From assembly GCA_033816765.1 (NCBI GenBank), contig CM066295.1, positions 2,666,001 to 2,730,000 of the forward strand: a stretch of DNA of 64,000 nt, read 5' to 3'. Made by a program: the position numbers and the translations under genes. Position 1 is the stretch's first letter. Every line of letters begins with the position of its first letter. This document shows, one piece after another, positions 1-12,092 of the stretch. This stretch comes from Nothopassalora personata. Lineage: Eukaryota; Ascomycota; Dothideomycetes; Mycosphaerellales; Mycosphaerellaceae. The notes beneath the pieces are model-generated. The model was not told the origin of the DNA. It was given only the letters and a program-made list of their open reading frames with translations, and ran no database searches.

Positions 1-1212
1 TTGATCTTCCCGTACACCGGCAAAGAAGTTCAAGGACTCATCTTGGCAGAACTTGATCACTTCTCGAAAGGCCACGATGTACAGCTTGTACGAGAAAGCG
101 TCCGCGCCATAGGGAGGTGCGCACAGTCGTCGAGCGATGCCACGTCAAGACGATGTCTTAGTCTGCTGCTCAAGCAGATACGCAGCTCCGACCAGAACCT
201 TGTTGGAGAGGCGATGGAGGTCATCCGACATTTGATTCAAAGATCACCCGATGACCATCGAAAGACTGTGATTCGACTGGCCAAGAACTTGGATACACTA
301 ACATCACCGACTGCGAGGGCAAGCATCGTCTGGCTGGTCGGAGAATTCGCTGGTCATGACCCAGAGAACAATATTGCCGCAGACGTGCTCCGCATCCTCG
401 TCAAAGGCTATCCAGACGAGAGTGACGAAGTACGAGCGCAGATTATCCTCCTCGGCGCAAAGGTCTACCTCCACCACCTCAACGCAAAGAACGCCAAGCA
501 AAAAGCGATCGACGGCCTTAACTCAGCATCAACACAAGCAGAACATCCCTCCAGCACTGTCTTATCGCCTACAGAAGAAGAAGGTGGCTTCAACGAGAAC
601 ACTTTCGGTGACAACAGCCACCATCAAAAATCTCATCCGGCCGAAGAAGAGAAACACATCATCGAACTGCTCTACGCCCACATCATGCTCCTGGCCCGCT
701 ACACCCCATCCTACGACCTCCGCGACCGAGCGCGCCTCTTCCGCTCCCTCCTCTCCGTTCAATCATCTACAGACCTCGCCTCCTTACTCCTACTAGCTCC
801 AACGCCGGTCCCACAGGCTCCATCACCTAGCGAAGCTCGCAAGAATTTCACGCTTGGCTCGGCATCGCTTGTAATTGGTGAAGGACGGCTGGCAGGGTAT
901 GACGATGTCCCGGAGTGGGTGGAAGATGGCCATGAGCCTGATCCGGCGCTGAGGGATGACGGCAATGTGGAGAGAGAATACGTCCCGGAGAAAGATCGGG
1001 CGAAGATAGTTGCCGCGGGAGCGATGTTAGATCGAGCTCTGGAGGAGCAGGGAGTCAGGCCGAGTGGTGGGAGAGGTGAGAAATCTTTGGATGCGTGGCT
1101 CGACGAGGAGGAAGATGAAGAGAGTGAAGAAGAGGAAACGGATTCTGAAGCGGAAGAGACGAGTAGTGGGGAGGAGGAGACGGAAGAAGAAACGGACAGC
1201 GAAGGCGATTGA
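1..1212 (+). CDS. apl6: AP-3 adaptor complex subunit beta, C-terminal part (5' end outside window)
   Basis: The reading frame is open from base 1 to the TGA at 1210-1212 (403 codons), so the N-terminus lies before the window. The first 160 or so residues look like adaptin-N helical repeats: VRAIGRCAQ, LVGEAMEVIRHLI and ASIVWLVGEF match the beta-adaptin pattern in which successive helices end in an LVGE/WLVGEF motif. A Ser/Gln-rich linker follows, then about 40 very acidic residues (runs of Glu, Asp, Ser) at the extreme C-terminus, as is common in fungal AP-3 beta. The family's role is cargo sorting from Golgi/endosome to the vacuole. Beta subunits of AP-1 and AP-2 are the alternative, but they carry an ear domain here rather than an acidic tail. 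No intron is visible in this part. Confidence 0.85.
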   Translation: MIFPYTGKEVQGLILAELDHFSKGHDVQLVRESVRAIGRCAQSSSDATSRRCLSLLLKQIRSSDQNLVGEAMEVIRHLIQRSPDDHRKTVIRLAKNLDTLTSPTARASIVWLVGEFAGHDPENNIAADVLRILVKGYPDESDEVRAQIILLGAKVYLHHLNAKNAKQKAIDGLNSASTQAEHPSSTVLSPTEEEGGFNENTFGDNSHHQKSHPAEEEKHIIELLYAHIMLLARYTPSYDLRDRARLFRSLLSVQSSTDLASLLLLAPTPVPQAPSPSEARKNFTLGSASLVIGEGRLAGYDDVPEWVEDGHEPDPALRDDGNVEREYVPEKDRAKIVAAGAMLDRALEEQGVRPSGGRGEKSLDAWLDEEEDEESEEEETDSEAEETSSGEEETEEETDSEGD

Positions 1213-2086
1213 ATAGACGGCAATACAACCCACTTCCACTATTCGACACAGTCTACTTCTGCGCCCAGGCATTCTCCGCCACAGCCTTCGATGTCTTCGC
1301 ACCCACAATCCTCGGTAGCGACATATCCACACCAACTTTCCTTCTCAACCAAGCGCTGTTGCAGCACTTTCGCCGCGTCTGGTAACCGTCACAAGATCCG
1401 AGACTCCGCGAGACCTGCATAGCCGGCATGAGACAACCAGCAACGCTCCTTTTGTTCACGATGCTTTGCGCCATAGCCAACATGCAAGTCCTACAGAGAT
1501 TGAGCAAGACGTCAGACTCGAAGAAGGATGCGTATGAAGGGATTTCGATCAAGTCAAGTGCTCGAACGGTGTTCATAAGGCTTAGGAACAATACGCCGCC
1601 TAGTTTGGCGGAAATGTTTCTTTCCTTCGCCCGCAAGGACAGCACCACGTAGACTTCTTATACGAGGGCGAGAAAGGGGTATCGAATGAAGCGGGTTGGG
1701 TCCATCCTGCGGCTGTCATAGGCATCGCATAGAACTAATTGATGAGGGTTGCTGGACTGAGGCGAACCTCGTGGCATGTGGCAGACAGCTTCTTGGCGGC
1801 GGTGTTAGAAGCCAGATTGGTGCTCGGAAAATGGCAGGCGGGTTGTGTGAGTACTGTCTCGATTGGATGCTTTCATCAGGAGACCAAATTGGTGAGCAAA
1901 CAGAGCAACACCAAGAAGGGCATTGCGTGTCCGAAGAAGTGAGGTTCCGTTTCAGAGGCGCGTACAAGCGACACGAAACCGACACGAAACCGACACGCTC
2001 ATCCCCGCCGGGGTTCAACCGCTTTCACATTCCTCCCTTGACTTTCATCGTTGTTTGCTCATGTTGATCCATCTGACACCAACACC

Positions 2087-2118
<32 letters not shown>

Positions 2119-2573
2119 CCGAGAGCCTCCTCCGTCCGCTTTGTTCGTCAAGGCGGCATACTGATGATGTTGTCCGGTATGCTGTGTCCGGCCTGCGAGT
2201 CAATTCATCATCTTCATGCCTGTTTCACCTTTCGCACGTCAACCGTCCCTGGATTGCGTGCTGCCACGGATTCACAATCCCATCGAATTCTGACCTATCA
2301 ATATGCTCGACATGGCACAGGATGCACCCTTCCGACATCCGTGAGGCGAACTCCTGACTGCTTGGAAATACAACCCCTATGCGTTGCACAAACGTGTTCC
2401 TGTCTGTACGCCTCATGAGGTGATTTGTGCCATGCTGTGAGCAATTCGCAGTGTGCCTGCTGACCACAGCATGTCTCGACGATATGGAGTGAGATTTGCA
2501 GAACTATCTGCTTGATCCCGCGACATTAACTTTGTGCCTCCTTACAAGCATTTCGCCCCCAACATCCCAGACA
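1213..2573. other. Intergenic, 1.36 kb, no convincing gene
   Basis: Between the AP-3 beta stop and the permease start. A 131-codon minus-strand ORF (1253-1648) ends 41 bases from the AP-3 stop. It has no recognised domain and no clear splice partners, so it is a weak candidate only. A 10-11 base unit (gacacgaaacc) is repeated about 2.5 times near 1970-1998, and a CAA microsatellite lies in the probable permease leader. Confidence 0.5.
2086..2119 (+). repeat. (CAA)n microsatellite
   Basis: About eleven tandem CAA units lie some 450 bases upstream of the permease start codon, in its probable promoter or 5' leader. Such tracts are common in filamentous fungal leaders and vary in length between strains. 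Confidence 0.9.
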
Positions 2574-4285
2574 ATGGCGACCAAAGAGCATGTAGCAGCA
2601 CAGGCGGAAGCGCCACTTCTTCCTTGGGGATCAACCCGAGGAAGCGACGACTATGGCTCAATTGACAGCATAGAACGACACGAGGTCGACGATGTCGAGC
2701 CGAAGCCATCACCAGCCGATGTGGAGGCCGATGTCTTGCCCGAAGCGAGTGCCATCGGACGTGATCTGACGTGGAAAAGCGCCTACATACTGACAATATC
2801 ACGAGTACTTGGATCTGGCATCTTCGCGACTCCTGGTGTCATTCTGGCTGCTGTTGGATCGCCTGGCCTCTCGCTCGCGTTATGGATCGTAGGTGCTGTG
2901 CTCGCCTACTTTGGCTTGACCATATCACTGGAATACGGCTGCATGCTACCTAGATCTGGCGGCGAGAAAGTGTATCTGGAATTCACCTATCGCAAGCCGA
3001 AGTATCTGGTTTCGATTCTGATCGCAACGCAAGCAATCCTTCTTGGCTTCACTGCAAGCAATTGCATCATCTTCGCTCAGTATACCCTTTTCGCTTTCGA
3101 CGTTGAGGGCACCGAGTTTGTACGAAAGGCGATCGCCGTCAGTCTTCTAACCTGGGTCACGGTCATTCACGCCTGCTTCAGAAAGAGTGGTATCCGCATT
3201 CAAAACTTCCTGGGATGGATCAAAATTGGCATCATTGTCTTCATGATACTCAGCGGACTGTTTGTGGTCCTGTTCCGCCCAGAGCAACAGCGGACCGAAC
3301 GCATCGTCTCTCTTCCTGCCACTACCGCGGTAGACTGGTCCTGGTCCGGCATCTGGGTCGGTTCAATCTGGTCATGGGGTGCTATTGCAACATCGATCTT
3401 AAAGGTCTTCTACTCCTTCGCCGGTCTCAGCAATGTCAACAACGTCATGAATGAGGTCAAGGATCCTGTGCGAACGCTTAAGTCGGTGTCTCTTACAGCA
3501 TTGGCCACTGCATGTGCCATGTACGCCCTTGTCAACGTAGCTTATTTTTTGGTCGTGCCACTGGACGAGGTCCGGAACAGTGGCGAGCTCATCGCTGCCT
3601 TGTACTTCGAGCGAGTTTTCGGACACGCATTTGGCCGCCGAATACTGCCCCTGATGGTGGCTTTGAGCGGTGTTGGCAACGTCATGGTTGTGACTTTTGC
3701 ACTCGCTCGCCTCAACCAGGAGATTGCACGGACAGGACTCATCCCTGGCGGTCGGTTGCTGTCGACCACAAAGCCATTCGGCTCACCTCTGGGTGGTCTC
3801 ATCTTGCACTGGATACCATCAGCTCTCGTCTTGACGATTCCAAGTGGTGATGTCTACTCTTTCATTCTGGAAGTGGAGGGGTATCCTGGCCAGATCATTG
3901 CACTTGCCACAGCTATCGGCCTCATTTTGTTGAGATTCAAGCGACCGGATCTACATCGTCCTTACAAGGCGTGGACACCTGGTGTCATCGTGCGGATTTG
4001 CATTGCAGTGGCCTTACTGCTTGCGCCCTTCTTTCCTAGTGAGGTGCAGAAATCAAAGGGCATCATTGGAAGTGCGGCCTATGCGCTTGTTGGCATCGCG
4101 ATGTAAGTCACATTCATTCTGAGTAGTACAACATGCTGACTTCTGATAGCCTACTGTTCGGTGCTATCTATTGGTGCATCTTCGCCAAGCTGCTGCCACG
4201 TTGGCGTGGATACAAGCTCGAGGATCAGACCGAGATTCTAGCTGATGGGACCACGATCACGAGAGTCGCGCATGTTCCATTGTGA
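2574..4285 (+). CDS. Amino-acid permease, high-affinity methionine permease (Mup1)-like, LAT family
   Basis: Two exons, 2574-4102 and 4150-4285, join across a 47-base GTAAGT...TAG intron to give 554 residues. The extra exon supplies the end of the last membrane segment and a cytosolic tail (FAKLLPRWRGY...). An ATG 78 bases upstream is in frame, but ATG 2574 (MATKEHV) gives the hydrophilic N-terminus of about 85 residues usual in the family. The first membrane segment carries the APC-superfamily motif GSGIFATPG. LEFTYRKPKYL after the third segment is typical of fungal Mup1-like LAT transporters. About twelve hydrophobic segments follow. Predicted role: proton-coupled uptake of methionine or related amino acids at the plasma membrane. 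Substrate specificity is inferred from the family. Confidence 0.87.
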
Positions 4286-4942
4286 CATTTGATGCTACCC
4301 GCTTTACTGTACTCTCGCGCAATCAGATCATAGAGCGGCGCAAGCCGCACCTAAATGACGTTTTAGACTTGTGGTCAAACTCGCTTACAGGTTTGCGCCT
4401 CTGACAGACGCATTCTCTTGAGAAATAGTATTCACGTGCAGGCCCCTGCGATAGTGATTAGAAATGCATCCAAGGTCCACGCGTGCCACGGCATGGAGCG
4501 ACCTGCCAAAACATGGCCATGGCAGTGCATCGTCATACTGGATGGATAACGCATTCTTTGTGCTGATTGTGCAATCACAATGATCGTAATGCAGTGATGC
4601 AGCGATGCATAGGCAACGATCTTGACACCCGGGCTGAATTCCATCCGTCAGCAGCTGACAGATCGGGCTTCAGCATGGCCTTGATTATCAGCGACACCAC
4701 AGCTGTCTGACGACAAAGATCTTTCATTGGCAGCTCTCATTGCAATACCATGGAGCCGTCATAGCTATGCCCACATGGCGTGCTTGCGGGGCTGATTGCA
4801 GCTGACATATACATCAATCCATCCGAGGTGGCTTACTGTCACCAAAGGAACTCTGGATATAAGGTCGTAGAAATGCATTCGCATGATGAACGGACTGCAT
4901 AGCCCACCGAGATAGTCCTAGCGTCTCAATCACACCACAATC
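4286..4942. other. Intergenic, about 650 bases
   Basis: Holds the 3' flank of the permease and the promoter of the AsaB-like gene. Several short ORFs are present on both strands, but none has a recognisable domain or splice context. A run of GCATGG/GCATCG-like words occurs at 4460-4620 without a clear repeat unit. Confidence 0.5.
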
Positions 4943-6065
4943 ATGGCAACCGCAGCAGTTCAGCTTCCCTCTGGCATCCACTCCTTCACAGCCACATCTC
5001 AATATGAGGATACAGCACCGATCACTGCCACGGAAGATCACAAGCCAGTGAAGCACAATGTCGATACAGTGCTGAACTTCTTTAAGGCCAATGAAGATGG
5101 ATCTCCGCCGGCGCCAACATACGTCAACCAGCCACAGACTTATGAGCGACCATACGAGACACACAATGTCACCATCAATGATGTTCGTGGAGACGAGGGC
5201 AAATACACCCTCGACAGCCATGGCTTTCAATTCCATTCACATGTCAGCAGAGAGAAGGACTTCCTGGACGATGAACAGATCAAGGACCAGTACTACAAGG
5301 AGGTCGATCAGTTGTTGAAAGATGCGTAAGTTGATCGCCACTACAGCATAAACGTCAGAGCCACACTGACCCATCGTCCAGCACCGGCGCCCCCAGAACC
5401 TTCATCTTCGACCACACGATCCGCCGCCAAGTCCAAGACTCCCGCGAGAAGAAGCCAGAGAAACCAAAACCCAGCGACACTTCCGACGAAGCTGCGCGAG
5501 CCAAAGCCCTCGTTTCCTTGCGCGGTCCCGTCCGCCGCGTCCACATCGACCAGTCCTACCCAGCAGCCCTCTCTCGTGTCCCCTTCCACCTGCCAGAGGA
5601 ATCTGACCGCCTCCTCAAAGGCCGCGTCCAACTGATCAACGTCTGGCGCGCCATCAAGACTGTTCGCCGCGATCCCTTGGCGGTCGCGCAGGCCCAGAGC
5701 GTCGACGAGGAAGATCTTGTGCCCGTCGGCTTGATCTATGAGAAGCGGAAGGGCGAGACGTTGAGTGTGAGGTATAATGAGAGACAGAAGTGGTTTTATA
5801 AGTATCATCAGAGTCCCGAGGAGGTGCTTTTGATAAAGTGTTTCGATAACAGAGCGGGCGTGGAGAGTGATGCGAAGTACCGGTAAGTGCTGCTGAATGC
5901 TGATGTGTGGGTTGAGAGATAGCCGCTGACTTGATGTCGATCTGTAGGGAGAGGGCTAAGAGAGTCCCGCATTCGGCGTTTGAGGTGCCAGGGACGGAAG
6001 ATGAGGAGGGAAGGGAGAGTATTGAGGTTAGGGCGCTGGTGTTCCATGAAGATGATGTGGAGTGA
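4943..6065 (+). CDS. AsaB/CmcJ-family hydroxylase or desaturase-like protein
   Basis: Three exons (4943-5325, 5382-5882, 5948-6065) with canonical GTAAG donors and CAG/TAG acceptors encode 333 residues. The second exon holds the family signature: RGPVRRVHIDQSY followed by NVWRAIKTVRRDPLA, then an IYEKRKGETLSVRYN stretch and the YHQSP..VLLIKCFDNR segment. This architecture is known from AsaB (aspergillic acid cluster), CmcJ (cephamycin 7-methoxylation partner) and NvfI-type enzymes, which hydroxylate or desaturate secondary metabolites. No biosynthetic backbone gene lies next to it, so the substrate is unknown. The 333-residue length is slightly above the usual 280-310, owing to the N-terminus. 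Confidence 0.82.
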
Positions 6066-6264
6066 GATATTCGCGGCACGTTGGTTGGGAATCTATCGTT
6101 CTTGCAGCTTCCATAGCGCGTGTATCAGTCAAATTTGCATGTGACAAAGCCGTTGACGGAAGCAGCCGATTCAAGTCTGCCCGCGTCTGCCCTTAGCGAC
6201 CCAGATCTCCACGCCAAACTTGTAAACACAGCACCTGACACAACCAGCGCGGCAACATTTCGAC

Positions 6265-7048
6265 ATGGCGCCCGCACGCTTCGACAAGCACGAGGAACAG
6301 GATGGCTACATCTTGAAGCTGGCGAAGTAAGCGTAGCTGAACAAAATTCATGTTCACAGCTGACCGGATACAGACTCTACGAAAATGGCGACCTTTGCGA
6401 CCTGACCATCAAGTGCGGCTCAAAGCGAATCCGCGTCCATCGCCACGTCCTCGCGGCGCAGTGCGCATGGTTCTTCAAAGCATGCGCCGGCGGTTTCAAG
6501 GTATCCAGCTTCAGCTAGTCGATGCGACACATGATCTGACTTCACCGCAGGAAAGTAGCATGAGCGAGATCGAGCTCCAAGAAGACGACCAGGACGCCAT
6601 GGCCGCGATGATCGACTTCTGCTATTATCTCGAGTACAAGGACAGCCTCCAAGATACAAAGGACAAGCCCATCACTTTTAGTGTCACCATGTTTGCCATT
6701 GCGGAGAAGTACTGCTTTGACGCGCTTCAAGCTTTCGCTGCGGATAGGCTCCAGTACCACCTCGAGCACTCTTGGGACGAGTCCGACTTCATCGGCGCCG
6801 TTGTCGCCGTCTACGAGAACACAGCCGACTCTGACCGTATGCTCCGCGACGTCGTCGTCGATGCCGTGGTTCGGCGAGGAGATCTGCTGAACGAGTCTTG
6901 GAGCGCGGAATTCAACAAGCTCCTCGACACGGTGCCGGGCTTTGCTGCTGATATTTTGAGGGCGCTGGCGAAGACGAAGACGAAAGGTGTGTGGCATCAG
7001 GCGAAGAAGCGGATGTACAGCTGTCCCGCCGTCGGTTGTCATTACTGA
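6265..7048 (+). CDS. BTB/POZ domain protein
   Basis: Three exons (6265-6326, 6374-6500, 6551-7048) give 228 residues. After a short leader the BTB fold begins: LYENGDLCDLTIKCG, then RIRVHRHVLAAQCAWFFKAC, the usual beta-strand and 'V-H-k-x-V-L' core at about residues 23-55. IDFCYYLEYKD at about 80-92 corresponds to the 'l-x-Y-l-Y-t' segment at the end of the domain. A helical extension follows (MFAIAEKYCFDALQAFA...), as in the many small fungal BTB proteins. BTB domains mediate dimerisation or cullin-3 binding; a specific role cannot be assigned. Both introns have canonical ends; the second removes an in-frame stop. Confidence 0.85.
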
Positions 7049-7957
7049 TTCTACTCCGCGATGCATGGAGGAGAGAATTATTATCATCATACGTGCTGTG
7101 CGACTTCCAAAACCTTCGCTATGCTTGGACGCGACTGGGACAGATGGAGCATGAATGAATGGTTAGTGGCGACACGCGACGGACGCAGCCAAATCTGAGA
7201 ATGTACGTAGGCAGCTCAGCGATTCATCACGACAGCCATGCCTGCAAGCACCTGTCGGTGATTGAAGAGGTGTGAGACCTGCATGCGATTGAAACTCACA
7301 TGAGCACGAACATCATGACCGAGCTGTATTTTCCGCGCCTTCCATCTCGATTCCAATTGCTTGTCCATCGACATCAACCTTCCATTGTCCGCCAAATGAG
7401 TCCCACCGACTGCGCCAAGCAACTACTTTGAGCTGGTCGGTTGCGCATCCACGGGTGTCTGCATGAAATCGTTCATGGTGCCGATGGAGGACGAGTGTGG
7501 AGAGAATACGTGGACGAGGGCAAGAATACTACCGACCATGCCGCATACTTCGCCCGGCGCAGCTTCGTGGATCTTTCTCGGGTAGAGACCGGCTTCAGCA
7601 CGATGCGATTGATACAAGGGACCGTGGGGCGCTTAAAGAAGCGCACAACCACTCCATTGTGCTGCACATTCCATACCATTCCACAAAATCAGCGTTGTGG
7701 TACAAGGTAAAGTGCTACATGTATCATATGGCCCAGCACATCCTCACTCTCCCAAAGAGGCATCATGGGCAGATTTCAATCAAATGCAGACCTAAAAGTC
7801 CCGCAAACCCATGAGATATAGGGTATATTTTGCCCGAACGCTCCCAAATTCGGCTCCGTGGCCTATGATATCAACGAAACCCCAGCCAACGCCATCGAGC
7901 CTCACACGCCTGCGAACAGAGAAGTGCTGTACAACGAAACCCAGAGAACAAGACTCA
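7049..7957. other. Intergenic, about 900 bases
   Basis: Lies between the 3' ends of the BTB gene (+) and the Zn2Cys6 regulator (-), so it should contain two terminators. Only short overlapping ORFs are seen, with no family motifs or repeats. Confidence 0.5.
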
Positions 7958-10900
7958 GTTGTGCGCCGGACCACCCCAGACCGTGCTCAGCCAGCCGCCA
8001 CCAAAGCCTTGGTTAGCAGCCATATTCGCCCACTCCGCTAGCTCGCCACCGTCAACGAATGCAGCAATGTCGTCACCGCCCAATCGGGTGTCAATGCTAT
8101 CAAGCCATGCGTCCTTCGCCATTGGGTCCCACGCCTGTTGTGTCTCAGGCATCGGCTGCTGCGGATGAAGATGTTGCGATGCATGCGGCTCACCAGGTTG
8201 AGAATAGGCTGAGTGAGTTGGAGCCGAGTGCATAGCTGCAGGATGTGAGTGTTGGGGCGCATGGCCATTGGTGTATGGGTTCGGTGGCGCTTGCGGCGGT
8301 GCTTGCATGCCATATGGAGTATGGTGCGCACCCCAATGTCCATATGTCGGCTGATGCCGCTCATATGGCGGCGACGGTTGCGAGTGTGATGGTGTCGATG
8401 CGTTGGTCGAGTGCGCTGCTGGTGAGGTAAGGCTAGGTGGTGGACCAGCCGAGCCAGGTGTGTCGCCATACGCAGGTCTGAAGTTATTCAGCTGATGTTG
8501 GTGAGCGTAGCTATGCGGCTGCTGAAGGTGGGCAGGCGGCGTAGGCCTTTGCGGCTGCGACTGGGATTGTGACGGCTGTGGTTGCTGCTGTTGAGGGTGT
8601 TGCTGATGATACTGATCGTAGCTTCGGAACTGCCCACTGCTTGGAGTTGATCTGCTCGGATGCCGACTCGCTGCCGCACCAGGTGCAGCGTTAATAGCAC
8701 TCCATGCGCCGCCTTCCGCCTTGGATGCCTCTGGTGCCGAAAGAGTACGCTCGATCCGCTCATTCCCATTCTCCTCGCTCTTAACGGTAGTCCCGGAATT
8801 GCTGTCGTCATATACTCCATCGAGCGGTCGAGAGTCTGGCCGATTCGCATCGGTCATCTCCACGTCCTGGTCTTCGAGGTTGCCAAAGTCATTGAGCGTT
8901 CTTTCGAGAAGCTTGAATTCATCTAGACCTCCGCCAAGTCCACCTTCACGGAGACTCAGGTGCCGAGTGCTGATAGGACTGTCACCTTCTGAAGAGCTCT
9001 CGATGACATGGCTATTCTTTCGGTAGTCGCTCTTCATCTTGCGGAAGTATCTGTGCATTCGATTAATGGTCTTGAACCAGCCGTCAGCCATGTGAAGGCG
9101 AGTGCGCATGGTTCCGATCATCTCCAGTGCTTTCCTGGCCGCTTCAAAGCCCTTGCTTTCGCCAATCTTGGTTGAACGCGGCTTCGAAGCGTCAGGTCGC
9201 GTGCACATGTAGCCATCGGGATCCATCCACGGGAAGTTTATGCAGTACACGCCAACGAATGCCACGGTGTATATAGCGAAGCCAACGATGGGGGTCTCAA
9301 CGAGCGCACTCCATTCTTGACAAGTTCTGACAAGATCCATAATATCGCGCGCCGACCTGAAGCACTCCCGTGCGCTGTCTTCCCAAAATCCAGAAGGCAC
9401 GGGATATTTGTCGGGTGGGAAGACGGGCGGATCAAGTGGTCCTTCCGGTTTGGAGCAGCGAATCGGTATGAATGGCACATATTCGCGATGCAGCATGATC
9501 TGGCAGAGCAGATATACTGTATGCACCAGGGTGTATGGTGTTGAAGTCTTCAAGCTAATGTGAGCTTGTGTATTCTGCGGCGTGAGGGTGTGCTGTCGTG
9601 GGAGGCTGGCTTTGAACTCTCGGCACTGCCGATGGAGGTTGTTATACTCGTTTCGGTGGTCCCACGGAGGATGTTCTTCCTGTCTGCCGCCAATCAAGTT
9701 AGCGAGAATAAGCCAAACATCCGTTAAGCTTAACTTGCCTTCGACCTCCCGAGCACGACCATTTTATGACTTTGCCATAAACCTCGAGAATCTTGATGTA
9801 TCGACTCTCGAGACCTTCATCAGCGCCGACTTCCAGCCTGCCTTTCTCTTCGTCGGTGTCGTGCATAGCGAGGCTCCTCGGTGAAGGTGCCATATTTGGC
9901 TCTGGAGTGCTTGAGGTACCGAGCATGACTGACTGCTGTCGCTGGTTCTGCACCTCTGCTCGTCCAGTCCCCGTCACGGCTTTGTCCTCTTCACCCAGCA
10001 TGAGTGTGCGGACCTTCTCGGCGAACAGGAACGAGCGTTCGCTAGCAGGAAGCTGAATTCGCAATTCCCTCGCATGCAACATCTGAGGTCGGTACTTTCC
10101 ACTGCTCAGATAGCGATCCATGATATAGCAACTCCAGAACGTGCGTCTTCTGATCTCCTGCAGAATAAAGTCGTCTTCGGCTGACTTGCCACTGCCCGAG
10201 TTCTTGCGTCCGGACTCCATACCAAGACGCTCCGCCTCAGCGTTCAAGGCCAGCGATCGGGAGAGTGGCTCGTCGTCCAGATCAAGCTCGTACTGCAGAC
10301 CCATGGCTTGAGCAGCGCGGATGGCAATGCCGACAGCGAGCCAGGCCTTGGCACCTCTGCACATGCCCCATTCGTGCAAGCCCAGCATCAAGGTCGCTTG
10401 TGTACGTTCGATGCCCAGCGCTTTCCCGTCTAGCCATATGTTGGCCATGCGCTCGTTGGCGGCGGCTGCATAATACTCTGAAGCTATGAGTGGATTGCTC
10501 GGGCGTGTTGCCGTCGGCGGAGAGTGGTGCGCGACAAGTCTTGGGTGGAAACGAGCCGTCAACGCCAAGAAGGCCAGGAGGAACTCGGTCGAAGCAGGCG
10601 GCCTGGCTGCAGTTGTTTGTTCCGCATGGACGCCGGACCCGGTGGGTGGTAGCTGGAGCGAGGCATTGCGCAGCGGTTTCAGGAACGTAGGCGGATGCAG
10701 GAACGGCAAGTCTGCAGAGTAGTGCGTTTGGAAGATGTCGAACAGTTCCTGCCAACACTGTGGCGTGAGGATGTTCGGGTCCAGCGCGTCTAGCAGTGCA
10801 CGTGGGCTGTCACGACATGTAGACGATGGATTCGCAACCAATGTATGTGTGCTCTTTCCAGGCCGTTGCCGACGTTCGGCATCCTGCCCTCCTCCTCCTC

Positions 10901-11348
10901 CTCCTCCACCACCTCCACCACCACCCCCCGTATACACATCGGGCCGGCCTGAGAGGCTATCTCTTCTGCGACTGCCTCCGGTGACCGGACTGGGATATGT
11001 GCACTCACGGCCCGAGTTCTCGCACGAGCGACAGGTCGTGCCCACACCGTTGTTGACGCACTTGACCTTGGACCGTCGACACCGGATGCATGCTATGCTA
11101 GAACGCATCCTGCCCTGCGGCTGCCTGGGCAACGGCCCGGCAGCGGCGTAAGGTTGTCCAACGTGCGGGTTGATGTTGATGGCTGCGGTAGTCTCAGTAG
11201 CCGTGTTGGTCTTGGTGTTGGCGGACGTCTGGCGGCTTCCGGGAGCCTGGAAGGTCTGCAGCAGCGAGTCGGCGATCCGTTGGTGGTGCTCGTTCTCGAC
11301 GCCAGGCTGCCCAAGCGCGATGGGAAGCTTGCTTCGATCCACTGTCAC
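7955..11348 (-). CDS. Zn2Cys6 fungal-specific transcription factor
   Basis: Two exons on the minus strand (11348-9739 and 9683-7955) give 1112 residues. Residues 87-116 form the binuclear zinc cluster CX2CX6CX8CX2CX6C (CIRCRRSKVKC ... CRSCENSGREC). A run of 14 glycines follows at about 141-154. The middle homology region (fungal_trans, PF04082 type) lies around 180-440, including RRRTFWSCYIMDRYLSSG. The second exon opens with the conserved PPWDHRNEYNNLHRQ segment and ends in a long Gln/Pro/His-rich tail, probably an activation region. The intron (9684-9738) uses a GC donor, AAG|GCAAGT, and joins the two blocks in frame. The family binds CGG-containing DNA; the target pathway is not deducible. 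'One gene' is favoured over two because the domain order is continuous. Confidence 0.88.
10888..10927 (-). repeat. Poly-glycine-coding GGN tract
   Basis: On the plus strand this reads as repeated CCT/CCA/CCC triplets. It encodes the glycine run of the regulator just after its zinc cluster, and its length is likely to vary between strains. Confidence 0.85.
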
Positions 11349-12092
11349 GTCACTGTCAAGTCAACAGCCAGTGCGGAGGAAGGTACGTCTGTTGCGGTCT
11401 CCTCCCAATCGGTTGACCGGGGAGTCGCGATCGCCGTCGCTATCAGTCAGTCACTGGCTCGCGCACGGTAAGACGTCACCGCGGGAAAATCGTTGGTCTG
11501 CTCTGCTCGGTCGCTCTTGCTCTTCGGCATCACCGTCCGGACACTCGGACCGAAGTGTGCGCAGCTGCTGTGCTGCTCGTAGATCTGCTGAAAGGCAGGA
11601 ACGCTGTCAATAACACATGGGAACGACTCGCACCAAAAGGCCAGAACCAAGGCAGGTGGGTGGAAAGAGTTCACGTTCCACGGCAGAGGGAGATCGGGGG
11701 AGAGTGCTGCATTCGCAGCCCACCAGCCAGCAGCGAGCGTGCAGCAGACATGCAATGGCGCCGGACGGCCTCGGGGCTCTCAGCCGGCAACACGTTATCT
11801 GTCTCGCGGCATGGAAGCATGATGAAGCACGGTTCATCTGGACTCAATCGTCACGGCCACTCAGGCAAACTCCCAAACCACCGCCAGACCACCATATCAT
11901 CGTGACTTGGCCATAGCAGGCCTCCCTTCCGCTGCGTGCGTACGTAGCGCGTCAGGCCATTTTTGAGCCTTACCCACTCCGCTTCCTTGCCGAATCTCTT
12001 CTTCCCCTCGAGATTGACTCCTCGCGGCGGCCGGCGGCCTTCGGTCTCTCACCCATCTCACATCGGCAACCTCATCTTACCCCGGAAATTCT
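11349..12092. other. Promoter side of the Zn2Cys6 regulator
   Basis: Upstream region of the leftward regulator gene. Short ORFs on both strands are compositionally biased and have no recognisable product. CGG-type triplets are frequent (for example CGGCGGCCGGCGGCC near 12025), which could serve as zinc-cluster sites, but this is not demonstrable from the sequence. Confidence 0.4.

Noticed and set aside
1253..1648. 131-codon minus-strand ORF convergent with AP-3 beta
   Set aside because: No family features and no supporting splice structure; left as an uncertain ORF in the gap description.
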